A stretch of DNA of 64,000 nucleotides from Megalonaias nervosa (GCA_016617855.1 JAECUM010009700.1:1-64000); one strand, 5' to 3'. Positions 22,855-35,051 are shown, counted from the stretch's first letter. Notes: generated by a model from the sequence alone, not told the origin. Numbers and translations are program-made.

Positions 22855-23090
22855 TGAAGAGCCGGACAACTGGAATGTAAAGTAGACAGCCAATATAGCA
22901 TCACAACTGGGCATAGCTAGATGGCATGGATCAAGAACCGAATGGCTGGATGGTACTGTTGGCAGCCGATATGGTATTACAACTGAGGTGTAGCTAGATG
23001 GCATAGATTGAGAGCTGGACAGCTGGAAGGCATGTCAGCAGTTAAGATGGCATCAAAACTGAAGTGTGGCTAGACAGTATGGTTCGATCA
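22855..23090. repeat. ~77-bp tandem repeat, ~3 copies
   Basis: Three diverged units share GAGCCGGACAACTGGAATG, ACAACTG and TAGCTAGATGGCATGGATCA. They lie upstream (minus sense) of the DIRS-like pol, so they could be repeats within its gag region or an independent array. Confidence 0.7.
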
Positions 23091-23384
23091 AGTCATTAAT
23101 ATCACCATGTGCCCAGATTTACAGGCCCGAAGGACATGCTCAGACATGAAGGTGGACTTGCACCACCTGGGCCTGCTTAGAATTGAGCGAAAACTCCCCC
23201 AAAGCATCGTACTATGACTAAAACAATAAAACAGAAGGACAGAAAGAAACTGGCCAGAACTAACCAACTCTGTCATTGCTTGTTGTAACTCCAGAGATAG
23301 TGTAGATCATAGAGAAGTAACAGCTTCCTCCATTCCCCCAGATGTAATGGCATCCCACCAGGTTGGCCAAAGACTCAGTATAGG

Positions 23385-23962
23385 TCAATGTTCAAAATGT
23401 CAGTACTCTGCATAATTTGATTGTCAAATGTTCAGAATGTCAGTATTCTGCATAATTTGAATGTCAAATGTTCAGAATGTCAGTACTCTGCGCAATTTGA
23501 TTGTCAAATGTTCAGAATGTCAGTACTCTGCACAATTTGATTGTCAAATGTTTAGAATGTCCGTACTCTGTGCAATTTGATTCTCAAATGTTTAGAATGT
23601 CAGTATTCTGTGCAATTTGTCAAATGTTTAGAATGTCAGTACTTTGCGCAATTTGATTGTCAAATGTTCAGAATGTCAGTACTCTGCATAATTTGATTGT
23701 CAAATGTTCAGAATGTCAGTACTCAGTGCAATTTGATTGTCAAATGTTCAGAATGTCAGTACTCAGTGCAATTTGATTGTCAAATGTTCAGAATGTCAGT
23801 ACTCTGCACAATTTGATTGTCAAATGTTTAGAATGTCAGTACTCTGTGCAATTTGATTCTCAAATGTTTAGAATGTCAGTATTCTGCGCAATTTGTCAAA
23901 TGTTTAGAATGTCAGTACTTTGCGCAATTTGATTGTCAAATGTTCAGAATGTCAGTACTCTT
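23385..23962. repeat. 40-bp minisatellite with higher-order structure
   Basis: About 14.5 copies of a 40-bp unit containing CAAATGTTCAGAATGTCAGT and ACTCTGC. Two 36-bp units lacking the same four bases occur exactly 276 bp apart (unit joins at 23620 and 23896), and the variant units next to them recur in the same order. This shows duplication of a seven-unit block. No spacers, so it is not a CRISPR array. Confidence 0.93.
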
Positions 23963-24776
23963 GGTTGTTTGATTTCCCACATCACAACTGTTTCTTGCAG
24001 TTTTCTTTAGAACTGTCAACCATGTATTCTCCAACCAGCTGTTGACATGTCAGACACAAGCGATGAGATTTCTTGCTCGCTTTTCATTCAAGCATATAGC
24101 TTAAATAGTTGTCAGAGTTAATTCTGAAATGACACAGTAATAAAAGAAAACAAAAAGAAATGTATAGTTAACTGTGTTACGAATGCCAGTGACATCTGCT
24201 GTATCAGGGGTGATAAATAAATAGTGTGTGAGAGTGCAAAATTCAACACATTCTATTACAATGTAGAGCCATGCAGTCAGAGAATGCAGAGACTAGGTCT
24301 GCATACATGAAAAAATTCAAATAATTATGGTCAAAATTTAGAATATAATGTATACCACCCATAGAATAATCCTTACTATATCTGAAACTAATAAAAAAAT
24401 TCCAGTGGATTTTGGGAGAAGAAGTGAACACTGTTGTCAGTTCACTAGCAAAAGTTTAAAACTGGCACCACCTGTAGGTGGTAAGAGAAGGTAATTGGCA
24501 AGAGCTCTTTGCTGAACTTTCATCTTTGAGAGGGCTTTTATTCCTAAAGTTAATGTGATCAGGGAAAATATTTGAAAGTGAAAAACTATGGTAGATCAGC
24601 TCTTGATGCTTTTGCTTTGCAGCAAATACAAATTGTTTTATATACATATAACATCTGAAATTGCAGGTTCTGCCACAAGCAAACCCCATTTAATGAAAAT
24701 AACAAATATGGCAGGGGAAGCACCTTATAAAGTGCAAAATAGTACTCAGTTTGATTGATATCTAGTATAACCCAGG
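23963..24776. other. 3' flank of the minus-strand receptor-like gene
   Basis: No further exon or repeat is recognised; presumed intergenic DNA beyond the polyadenylation signal at 24777. Confidence 0.4.
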
Positions 24777-24782
24777 TTTATT
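24777..24782 (-). terminator. Candidate polyadenylation signal
   Basis: AATAAA on the minus strand, about 180 bases beyond the stop codon at 24961-24963. It is the nearest canonical hexamer in the proposed 3' UTR, so it is a reasonable end for the receptor-like transcript; there are other AATAAA matches further on. Confidence 0.45.
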
Positions 24783-24960
24783 CCTCTGAACTTTTGCTTA
24801 TGTATATAAAATTTTGCATCACCCCTGTAAAGTATGAATAAATGAGGTTTTCTATTCTGTTCTGTGCATATCATTAAACATGGTATCTGCCTGTGGAAAT
24901 ACAATAAGTATAATTTTAAAAAGAGCAGCTCTATACATTTCACAAGACTGGACAGAAATA

Positions 24961-25889
24961 CTATCTACGCCTATGACCAGATAAACTATTTTTCCTTGGT
25001 CGATTATGTGTTGAACCTTGTCCTCCATCTGTATGCCTGCCATGATAAGAAGTATGACTATTACGGTCATCATCTCTATTATCATGACGATTGTCATAGC
25101 GTTGATTCTGTCTGTGACTTGAAGGTTGGCTAAAACTCCTCTTCTGGTTTGATCTTGACGAAGGACTCCGTCTTATAATGGCGAATTGCTGATCATGGCT
25201 TTTACTATACCTGTCTCTTGAATCGCGTGAGTCATAACTGTCCCTGCTATAACCACTCCTGGAAGGGGAGTAACTTCGTGACCTTGACTCTTTTTTTGAC
25301 CTTCTACCACTCTCAGATCTTGAGATCTTATGTGACTCCCTCCGATATTCGGCAGAACTCCCTTTCTCCATTTCTTTTCTGTACTTCTCCTGCTGTAAAG
25401 ATTCTCTGAGATTTTCCTTTGTAAGCTCTACTCTCCTGGATGACTTTCCCATGCTATCACCATGGTAACCAGCTCTCATTTTTTCTGCTTGTTTACTGGT
25501 TGATGACAATCTTTCCATGCGAGATTGACCAAAATCTTGCTGTTTTAGCTCATTGTTCTGGTAACCTGAACTGCCTACAGGTCTTTTCTTAGCTGTGTCA
25601 GAAGAATCAATTTTTACAGATTTTGCTCTCACAGAATCTTGCATATTCCCTGATTTTATAATAGGCTGGTGTGCTTCACTTCCTTTTTCCTTAAAATCTT
25701 TATCAAGTTTATCATTACTGCTATAGCTTGGGTTCTGCATAACAGAGGACTTGTAACCTCGCTCAGTAACTGATGAAGAGTTACGATATGATGGATAACT
25801 GAAGGCTTTATTTTCCAATTCCTTAGCATGTGAATCTCGCACCACACTATAAACACTACCAGTTCCTGAAGTCTTGGTGGTTGCAGCAA
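24961..25889 (-). CDS. Last exon: cytoplasmic tail of receptor-like membrane protein
   Basis: The exon opens after an acceptor (TTTGTTTCAG, AG at 25891-25890) and runs 929 bp to a TAG at 24961-24963, giving about 308 residues. Its first two bases complete a codon split with the exon at 39627-39833, so phases agree. The sequence is hydrophilic and low in complexity: Lys/Glu/Ser-rich first, then arginine-serine runs (ESRSRSYSPSRSGYSRDSYD near 25270), then Arg/His/Asn-rich to the end (SGHRRR). Near the start GSVYSVV fits the ITIM pattern S-x-Y-x-x-V. No enzymatic domain. Inferred role: a signalling or scaffold tail. Such Arg/Ser runs also occur in nuclear splicing proteins, so the membrane role depends on the splice join. 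Confidence 0.78.
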
Positions 25890-26589
25890 CTGAAACAAAT
25901 TACATAAATTATTTTAAAGCAACTCCTTAAAAAAAACTGACAACATCAATTACATAAGAAAAATTACAAAGTGTAGAAGGCAACATCAATGACAAGTTTA
26001 GAGAAATGACAAAGTGTACAGCAAATCAATGACAAGTTTAGAAAAATGATAAACTGTAGAACACAGTCCAGAACAACTTGGATATATCATGAACCTCTCA
26101 TGTCTGATATCTCAAAAAACCAAAACCATATAGACAGCAAAACATTTTTCTTTTTTTTAATTTTCTTTCTTCAATTTTCATAAAAATCATTCAGTAAACT
26201 GAAATTCCAATTTCTGAAAATCAAAACAAATTTTCAGTTCCAGATTTCATTTGTGCTAAAATAAGCCCCATAAACTGAAATCTGGCCAGGCAGCTGTCAG
26301 ATTCGTTATGAAATTGGCCATTGGTCCAGAAAAAGCCTAGGGCCATGCATGAAGTAGATTACAGCAAGTGAAATGTTAGCCAGTGGTGCCACTGAAATTA
26401 ATTGTATTGTGCAAATCAAAGATTATGTTTATTTGCTGATTATCTGATACTCTGCCGCCAAATAATCATGAATCAACTGACTTTTGAACTTAAAGCAAGG
26501 ATGGAGGCTTCACCTTGACATTTTTGGCAGAAAAAACCCCCATAGTCTCTATAAGTGCTCTAAAAGGGCAAAGATTTTCTGGGAATTCA
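25890..26589 (-). other. Start of the 13.7-kb last intron
   Basis: Intron on the minus strand between the exons at 25889 and 39627. This part shows only a short local repeat (AATGACAAGTTTAGA..) near 25990-26050. Confidence 0.5.
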
Positions 26590-27420
26590 AGGTAAGATCA
26601 TTTCTTCCTTTTAACTAAGGACTGTTGAAACCATTAGCAATAACAAGATTTTCAAATTAGATTCTGTGGATATAGTGGATCTCAGATCAGCACCATTTTC
26701 ATTTAAAACCAAGCAAACATCATTAAACCCTCATGTCAATCTGACTATTCTTTCAGGCAGAGTAGTGACAGTAAGAATTTCAAAACAGCATCAGGGCAGC
26801 CATATTGGATGTACAATTGGCACAATTTTCATGTACCAATTAGATATCATAAAAAGTCTACATTCAAAACCCTATGTTGATAGAGCAGTTAACCTGGAAG
26901 GAGCAGAGATATGTCTTTCCATTTTGAAGGAGTAACAATAAGATATTCTGACATGCCTGCCATGGTGGCCATATTGGATATCAGATTTGCACCATTTCCA
27001 TTAGGACTAACTAGAAATCATAAGAAGTCTTCTGGTGAAAGCACAATGTAGATATGACCAGCCGTTCAGGAGTAGTGATAATGTTTTCTAGATGGTCATT
27101 GTGGCAGCCATATTGGAAGTCAGACTGACACCATTTTCATTTAGAACCAACTATATAAGATGTAGTTCAGTCAGATGCCATGTTATTTTGACCATTCTTT
27201 CTGAAAAAGTAGTGGCAAGATATAAAAGATGGACACTGTGGTGGCCATATTGGATGTGTAAGAGGCACGATTTTCATTCAGGGTCAACTAGACATTATAA
27301 GATGTTTATATTGAAAATACCATTTTGATTTGACCATCCATTCAGAAGGAGTAGTGGCAACAGGATTTTCAATAAGCCCAAGCAGCACCATTTTCATTTA
27401 GGATAAACCAAACCAGGCCC
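26590..27420. repeat. ~138-bp unit repeat array, copy 2
   Basis: The landmark GCCATATTGGA occurs at about 26799, 26968, 27107 and 27243. Spacings of about 136-170 bp reveal a tandem array with indels. The left flank GGAATTCAAGGTAAGA is shared with the copy at 40228, so the array is embedded in a defined element. Confidence 0.75.
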
Positions 27421-28766
27421 ATGCAAGTTACTGCCCATGACCTGGTTTTATCTGCATATTTACATCATAGTGTGTGACTTTAAAAACTGCTTAACTGGCC
27501 TGCATCCTGGAAGTTGCACTAGACCATGGAATCAATGTGTATGTAAGCATGTTAGGAAGGCTAGTATTCCACTTAAAGGCAAGTGAGGACCTTCTATAAA
27601 TTCACATCATGTTTAGCCCCATACAATAAATGGATCAGCTGAGTGAACTAAGAGTGAAACTTGACTCTTTCTGATTTAAATATGGACCAGGAAACAAAAT
27701 TTTGTAACCAAATTCAACTAAGGAAATAAGAAAATGTATTAAACCAACTGATGTGGAAATGACACATAGGCACACAAAGAAAGGAAGAGGCCAAAGTGGG
27801 TCTGTGATTGCTCACATGGCTGACATCTGCCTGACAGACACATGTAAAAGTAGTTGCACACAAAACTACTGGATGGCAATCTTTGCATCATTTGTATAAA
27901 ATTCAATGAAATTTTATGTAAATTCTGTCTGGTGGTTTAGTATTGAAATCTGAAGTATTTTTAAACTGTTTTAATAACAGTTGTCATATTCAATGAAGCA
28001 TTATTATAATTTATACAAATTTTACAGAATGCTTACTGTTTCATAGGCTGGTCATGGTAAAGATTATTTTTTTTCTATTTGTAGTACTGACTGATATCTA
28101 ATGGCTGATCAAAATCACTTGTACAAATCTCCAAAGCCTTTATGATGGTATGTTTTCTGTCAATTTGGTCATATTCTGTCAAGGTTATTTTTGGTCAATT
28201 AAATGGTTGTTAAATTTTATCAATGGCAGCTTTATTTTGATAGCATATGGTCATTATCTGGATAAGTCTAAAAAGTCTTTATGCAACAATTCACTATCAA
28301 ACTTAATTAAAATCTTTTAAGTGGTTCTTAAGAAGTTGTCTGAAGGCTTTTCTCCTTATGGCAATAGCGGTCATATCAGATACTGGATCTGCATAATTTG
28401 TGAAAAAAATAATATAAATAAAACAATGTTTCCATGACAAGATTTGGTCATAATGTGAAGAGTGGTTTTTGAGAACATGTCATTTGAAGGTTTTCTACTT
28501 TAAGTAGTGATAGATGCATCTGATTTGTCACCATCTGTAAAATGTTTAAAGGGTTTCATGACAGCATGCTTTCTGCTGTATTGGGTCAAATTCTATTTTG
28601 CTGTCTTTGAGAAGATAGCATTTTAAAAAATTTCCATTCTTAGCAACGATGGCCAAATTTTATGATGCACCATGTATTCTATAAAGCTGCAAGACTTTCA
28701 TGCTTTCAGTTCAGAAGCTCTTAAGCAAAACTAAAGGTTTATCTATTTTTAGCAGCTGTATCAGTA
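27421..28766. other. Unassigned intronic DNA
   Basis: No exon, SINE or tandem array recognised; AT-rich, within the last intron of the minus-strand gene. Confidence 0.4.
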
Positions 28767-28961
28767 CCATATTTACTGTATATACTGGGACATGATAACT
28801 TAATTAATTTCTTTCCTGTCCCAGAACTTTTGGTGAAACTTTTTTCCACCTAGGCCATATGACTCAAGACTTAAGTAATGACATAAATTTGTGTTGAATC
28901 TGCACCCCCCCACCGCATGTTGTAATAAAATAGATAAACAAAATGCTCATTTGATAATAAA

Positions 28962-29267
28962 ATGAAAGAAACTAACCTTGTATTGTTATCACTTATTCCT
29001 CTTTTTTTCATCGTAAGCATTACAGAAAAACATATCCATGATATGCAGCACAGGCATCCATACTGTAGAGAATATCACTTACAACAGATAACACACGACA
29101 TAGTGTTTACTGACATGAACATCGAGAAACAAGTCATGTTTGGTTGTACTCAAATGTCTGACTATGTTATCAGACTGAAAACTGGATCCAAAAAAATCGC
29201 AGACAAGAGGGAAATAATCAACTGTCTGCTCGAAGGCATCTGCCATTCATGCATGACACGGTGTTAG
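28962..29267 (+). CDS. Cysteine-rich open frame inside the transposon
   Basis: A 101-residue frame whose last ~85 residues follow an acceptor-like TTTTTTTCATCGTAAGCATTACAG context near 29020. They contain six cysteines, ending GICHSCMTRC and stop. AATAAA lies 58 bases after the stop (29325-29330). It could be a terminal exon of a small secreted protein: its phase is compatible with the 8116 signal-peptide exon, and it would then interlock with the minus-strand gene. It could equally be a chance frame or part of the pogo-like element. No family recognised. Confidence 0.25.
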   Translation: MKETNLVLLSLIPLFFIVSITEKHIHDMQHRHPYCREYHLQQITHDIVFTDMNIEKQVMFGCTQMSDYVIRLKTGSKKIADKREIINCLLEGICHSCMTRC

Positions 29268-29427
29268 GTGCAAAATAACCAAGATTGTATTACATCCAGA
29301 TTAACTATATGACAGTATCTAGCAAATAAAATATCATTATTTTAAAATACATTCAGTTGCATGCAAATGACCATCTTTTTGACAGCATGGCTTACAAAAA
29401 GTATTATTACAGCAAGTTACTGCTGTC

Positions 29428-30033
29428 TTTGTCCACGAATTTTGATGAAGAGTACTTGTATGTTTTCCAAAGAAATTAATTACTAATTCCGAAAACTATA
29501 AAAACTTAATTCAAACTGATCACAACACAAAATACCTCTGAGCTCCGAAGGTATCAATTTACGACTGACTATTTCACTATAAAATATCTGTTTTAACCCT
29601 TAACTAAAATGCAGTTTAGACCACATGATGGCTCACGTGATCACTTAGTCCGAACAACGCAGTAAAATAATATGTCAATTAGTACGTAGGCTATTTATGG
29701 GTTTGATTGTACTGAACGAATCTTACTATAAGATTCAATAATAAAAAGTTGTTTACAAAATAGAGCTAACATGCAAGCCAAGTATGACCTTGATTATGAC
29801 CAATGATTTTCACTCTGTGTTTACCAATTTCTGAATCAAGGTCAGGAACTAGGTCAGCTAAAAATACAATGTAGCAACACCACTGCGTTTTAAATCAGGC
29901 TAAAATGAACTGAACAGAATTTTCTGGAAAAAATGTCAATTCCAGTGAATAAAGTTATTACAATAACATGCAATGAAATAAAATAAAAAATTTAAAACTA
30001 ACACAAAAGTAATTAAATTACATATACGTAACA
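29428..30033 (-). repeat. Truncated gypsy LTR (family LTR-1)
   Basis: Minus-strand copy ending ATATACGTAACA at 30033, co-linear with the solo LTR at 35565-36472 from CTTTGTCC onward (AGGTCAGCTAAAAATACAAT is shared). About the first 360 bases of the minus-strand unit (the 3' part of the LTR) are missing. It sits inside the pogo-like transposon. Confidence 0.82.
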
Positions 30034-30229
30034 CAGGATATCAACTACAAAGGTTATTTTATTACAAAGCAAGCTGACCTCGGAAGCTGAATTTGGATTC
30101 TATTAAGTGTGGCAATTATTTTTTTCATATACAAAGCTGGCCAACATAGGGAAGTTAACTTGGGTTCCTTTTCACCATTCTTTATGGGAATTTTGAAAAT
30201 AAATTGAAGCAATGGAACAATTTTTATAG

Positions 30230-30655
30230 TGACACAATGTAGTGTTTCATGCAGACATCAATGGCCCAGTGTCACACATGATTTAGAGAAAATAAAATTA
30301 TTTGATGAATTTGTGAAAGCCAGACGAGAAGAAGATTTTGCAGACAATATATGATCATTAACATCGATGAAATTCCAGTGTACTTTGATCTCTTTCCTGG
30401 ATGGACTGTCAATAAGATGGGGGTTAAAAGTGTGAGAATTAGTGCAACTGGTGCAGATTTTTAAAAATTTGACTTCGGTCCTTGCTGTTTCCACTTCAGG
30501 AGATTTGTTGCCTCCAACGATAATTTCTCATGGCATGAGAAAGCTAAAAAAAGAATAATGATGCATTGAAAGAATGGATCGTATGTGTGCAGGAGAAGAG
30601 ATGGGTTGATGAGATGATGCTGCAGTGGATTAAGGAGTTTTACCTCCAGTACACA
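30230..30655 (+). pseudogene. Pogo-like DDE transposase fragment
   Basis: Plus-strand fragments in shifting frames match the catalytic domain of pogo/Tigger/jerky transposases: EKIKLFDEFVKARREEDF, then IINIDEIPVYFDLFPG with the first catalytic Asp (30351-30400), TVNKMGVKSVRISATGAD, SVLAVSTSGDLLPPTIISHG and EWIVCVQEKRWVDEMMLQWI. The helix-turn-helix DNA-binding half and the region with the second and third acidic residues are missing. Frameshifts and stops show it is dead. It ends about 190 bp before the right terminal inverted repeat. Confidence 0.82.
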
Positions 30656-30929
30656 GTTTTATATTAACTAAAAATAAAATTGAAGTCGGAGTATATTTTC
30701 CGACATGTAATTTTTGAATGATTTAAAAACTGCCCCAAAACTTAGGACTAGAAAGAATCTGATGTGTCCCAGAACATACAGTCCACAAAAAAATTACCTT
30801 AAAGATTAATTTATGATGTCCCAACATATACTGTAAATATGGTATATTTATATGCCAGCAAACTGGCATCACTTGCACAAAAAACAAAAGGCCTTTATCC
30901 CAGGATGCTTTCTTTGTTCAAATGCTCTC

Positions 30930-33445
30930 GAGTGGTTCTTGAGAAGTAGATTCAAGCTCAGATTTAGCACAGTTTCCCCATACATTTGACAATAATCCAT
31001 TGTTGGAAGAATATATGACTTGTAGTATAGATTGTGAGTTTCTATAGGTAAATATTTCTTGATTCTGCTGAGTAGGGGAATTTTGGATGACTGTGTTTTA
31101 CAAAGCTTATCAATATGGTCGTTCCATAATAAATTATTATCTACGGACACACCTACAAGCTTTTCATGTTTGACATTTTCTAACGGATAATTATTTATTG
31201 CAAGAGATAGTTCTGGGTTCCCTAACTTGTGTAGCTTTTGTGATGTCCCCAAAATCATACATTTTGTTTTACCTTCATTAATTACCATCCTATTTTGTTG
31301 TGCTCAGTTTTGGACTCTAATAAGGTCTGAGTTTAATCTCATTTGGATAACTTCAGTATCAGAACTACATGTATACAAGGTTCCATCGTCTGCAAACAAA
31401 TCTGTATTTGTGGATTCATTATTTAATGGTAGATCATTGATATAGATAAGGAAGAGAAGAGGGCCTAAAACTGAGCCTTGAGGGACCCCTGAATGAATAG
31501 TGCCAGTTTGAGAACTAATATTGCCAATGCTTACTTGTAGAGACCATTGGTTTAGGTATGATCTAAACCAGTTTAAAGGATTGTCAAACCTGTAACAGTT
31601 CAACTTTTGCAACAGAATTTCATGATCAACAAGATCAAAGGCTTTCTTGAAGTCTAGGGAAACAATCCGAGTCATATGTCCAATATCCATTTTCTTCAGC
31701 CAAAGATCAATTAATCTGGTAAGTTCTGTTTGGCATGAGTGGTACTTTCTAAATTCTGATTGCGCTTTATGAAATAGAAAGTATGTTTAAAAAAATTACA
31801 GACCTGAATGGCTACATGCTTTTCAAATAATTTTGACAATACAGGTAGAATTGATATTGGTCTGTAATTCCCTGGGTCCTCCTTTTCTCCTTTCTTAAAG
31901 ATAGGTGTCACCTTTGCACATTTCAGTGTTTCTGGAAAATTACCACTCATTTTATGATACTTAAGTTTATGATATGCGTTAATGACTTTGTTATTACTGG
32001 TGCAGCAATTTTAAGAATTTGTGGACCAATACCATCCAATCCAGAGGATTTATTAATATTCACCTTAATTAGCATATCGAAAACATCACCTTCATTAACA
32101 TTAGCTATTGAAAAATAATTATTATCAGGAATTTCAGCTCTTATAAATGGCAGATGAGCATCAAGTTCAATTGGGATGTTAGTCTGGTTCTGAATACTGT
32201 TACTGGAGATGCTTATGAAGAAACTGTTGAACACTTCCACAATGTCTTGCACAGATTTTACTATATCTTTATTTTGCTTAAGTCTAGGGGAAAAACAACT
32301 GTTCTTGGGTTGGTTCAGCTCTTTTAGATGCTTCCACAATGTCTTGGTGCTCTTACTTTCATCAATAGCCTATTTATAGTAGTTCTCTTTTACCTTATCT
32401 ATCAAGTGCTTAGTTTTATTCCTCCACTTTCTATAGCTTTTCATGTCTTATTTGTTGTGGAAATTATCTCTTAGGTGCCTAGCCTCATTGATCTCAAGGG
32501 TAATCCACTTGGGTGTAATTTGGTGTTTAGCCCTTTTTGTTTTAATTGGGGCATGCTTGTCTAAGGCTGCATTGAACATCGAATACCATTTGTCTAAGGC
32601 AGTGTTGACATCAGCTATATTGCAGACTGACTGGAAGGGTTTGCAGACTAAATCATTTAAGAACATTCCCTCATCAAACTGTTTAAAGTTCCTGTATTGT
32701 ATTTCAATGTGTTGACCATTTTTAGATGATTTTGGAACATGTCTAGTTATACAGACAGGGTAGTGGTCACTCAGTGCGTACATTGGCACATTAATTTCAC
32801 TTAATATGTTTTCAGGTTTATTAGTATAAACATGATCAATGATAGTCACACTTTTATCTGTTACTCTAGTTGGCGTGTTGATTGAGTAAAGTTGTAAGTT
32901 TCAAAATTACTTATCCATGTTAATGGTGGAGTTTTCATATAGTCAATGTCAAAATCACCTAATATGATAATTTCTAAATCTTCCTTTAGTAATGCTTTTT
33001 GAATTTGCACCTCAAATCTATTAATCCAATCAGCTGTGGAACTAGGTGGCCTGTAAACTGAACACAAGAGTATTGGCTTTGATTGGGCAAGGGTTACTTT
33101 GATCAAGATACTCTCTACCCCAATAGTCTCTAGATCAACACTTTTATAACTAATGGAACTGTCTGCATAGAGAATACCCACCCCCTATGGATTCCCTATC
33201 TTTTCTTTCAAAGTTGAACCCCTGTATTTGGCAAGCCAAATCATCAGTATCATCAGAAAGAAAGGTTTCACATAGGCCTAGAATATTGACTGATCTAGTT
33301 TGCTGTAACATTAGCTTAATCTCATTCAGTTTAGGGTGGATGTGTTGAATATTTAGGTTAATTACTTGCAGACCTCTTTTGAGGAGGCCAAAGGCATGAC
33401 AAAGTTTGATCAGAGGATTGATTTTCAGATAAGGTAGTATGCAAT
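30930..33445 (-). pseudogene. LINE ORF2: endonuclease and reverse transcriptase
   Basis: Apurinic-endonuclease-like domain, N to C: NIQHIHPKLNEIKLML, GLCETFLSDDTDDLA, SVYRPPSSTADWINRF, IIILGDFDIDYM and YALSDHYPVC (33390-32740). RT follows: KKGEKEDPGNYRPISILPVL near 31900, SLDFKKAFDLVDHE near 31640, SGVPQGSVLGPLLFLIYIND near 31450 and the catalytic LFADDGTLY near 31370. It would nick the target and copy the LINE RNA in place. Stops and frameshifts split it into at least six pieces. Clade assignment (CR1, L2 or a jockey relative) is by motif style only. Confidence 0.88.
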
Positions 33446-33452
33446 GTATTGT

Positions 33453-35028
33453 TGTTAGACTTCACAGATTTCTTTTCTTAGACCTGACAGATTTCTTTTC
33501 ATCACCTTGATTATTTACATAAAAACACAAAGAAGATAACATACAAGATCCATCTGTTGTACCATGACCACATGTAGTGAATACATGAGAATGTTCAATA
33601 TGAGACTGATTTGCATACCTACAAGAAGACATTGATACATTAGACACTTGAAGAGCCTCAGAGGGAGAAGTAACTTGAAACAGTATCACATTGTTGTTTA
33701 CATGTTAACAAGTTGCACTTTGAACACAGATCAGATAGTGCCTGAAACAAGTTTACAGAATTATAATTATTACATTGAAAAGTATACAGATATTCCAATG
33801 CATTTTGTTGCTGGATGTGTATTGCATAGGCCTGCACATCACTGCCTTCCATCTATTGGTATGTGCACAACTTGTGCTTATGTCCTAGTTCATTACAAAC
33901 ATGGCAACGAATCTGTTTTCCATGCAGACACTGCTGTGTTACATGACCATGCTCTCCACAATACAAGCAGTTTTCTGACTCGTGCCTAACCCCTTTTATA
34001 AGTCTTATGTACTGGTCTATATTCTTAAGGAGAAAGGCAGTGCCTCTGTTGGACAAGTGGATTCGGTCTCGCTGGTATATTTGTTGGTTCACTCGATTGT
34101 CTTCGAAGAAGGTCCTGTACGGCGGAACAAAGAGTATTTGGAAATTTTCACACAATGTACTTAGGGTATCATTTAAGTCATAAGTACATCCCTTCTTGGC
34201 GGTAGACCTGAGATGATTAGTTTAAATTCTGTGTTTTTGGACCTGATGGCATACAACAAGCTTTCATAATTATCTTCAATGCCCTTTAAAGACTGGCCAT
34301 TACTGTAATTATTGCCACCAATGAGAAGAATTACAGTATGATATGGTGACATATCCATTTCCAATATTTTTTCTGTAATAGTACTAACAGTTGCACCTCT
34401 GTGGGTTTTTACATCAGTTTATATAATCCTCTTGTTTTTACTCCTTTGATTACTGATGATACTATAAGAGATCTGTCTTTAATTATGTTGCTGATTTTGA
34501 CACGTGGGGGATTCAGATACATTGCTTGGACTTATTGATTTCCATGACTAGACTGACTGAGAGTTTGATGACTGCTGTATTTAGTGTTTGTATTTAATGT
34601 AGCCTCATGATGTGGATAATTGAAGGCTGTCTTTAGAGCAGTTCCTTCTGTACCTGGATTTGATGTTGAGTGAGACACATGATGGTCAGTGTTTACAGTA
34701 TGTGCTTTAACTGATTATTGGCTCTGCCCATCTAATACCTGTAGAAGAGACTCATCTTGTTTAATTGGTGTGGTTGCATCTGTTTGTGTGTATAAGTATT
34801 TTTTTTTTTTAATAGCTGGTTTGGTATGGTCTGAGTGCCCTGACATGCTTTTGTGTTTTGGTTCTTTGACATGTTTGTGTATTGTATTGTCTGGGTTTCC
34901 TGGCACACTTTTTTTGCACTTGGTTTATCCATTTGAATGCTGTGTAGACTCTTTGATTTTAGTGCACAGAGTTCCTGTTCTAACCTTTCCACTTGGGCCT
35001 GGAGATTACTTATTATTACTGAGTACTG
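33453..35028 (-). pseudogene. LINE ORF1, C-terminal part: coiled coil, SGNH esterase, zinc knuckles
   Basis: Reading on the minus strand from the RTE junction: a coiled coil (ISNLQAQVERLEQELCALKS, near 35010), a linker, and an SGNH/GDSL-type esterase core with the G-x-N block (VILLIGGNNYSNGQ, near 34330) and the D-x-x-H block (RDRIHLSNRG, near 34070). Then come two CCHC zinc knuckles (CLYCGEHGHVTQQC and CHVCNELGHKHKLC, 33960-33860). Esterase domains in ORF1 are known in CR1-like LINEs, where they are thought to aid RNA or membrane handling. The catalytic serine block is not securely identified. About 400 bases of broken sequence separate it from ORF2. Confidence 0.8.
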
Positions 35029-35051
35029 CATCATCATCATCATCATCATCA

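Larger units (their letters stand above)
28767..30842 (+). mobile_element. Pogo/Tigger-like DNA transposon
   Basis: A 2,076-bp element bounded by TA dinucleotides (28765-28766 and 30843-30844) with 27-bp terminal inverted repeats: left CCATATTTACTGTATATACT, right (reverse complement) CCATATTTACAGTATATGTT, both followed by GGGACAT; 3 mismatches. TA target choice and the DDE transposase fragment at 30230-30655 place it in the Tc1/mariner-pogo superfamily. A gypsy LTR fragment (29428-30033) interrupts it. It lies in the last intron of the minus-strand gene. Confidence 0.82.

Noticed and set aside
23385..23962. CRISPR-like regular repeats
   Set aside because: Units are contiguous with no variable spacers and the context is animal DNA; it is a minisatellite.
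25656..25898. Alternative minus-strand frame overlapping the tail exon start
   Set aside because: Out of phase with the splice join to 39627; a shadow of the tail exon.
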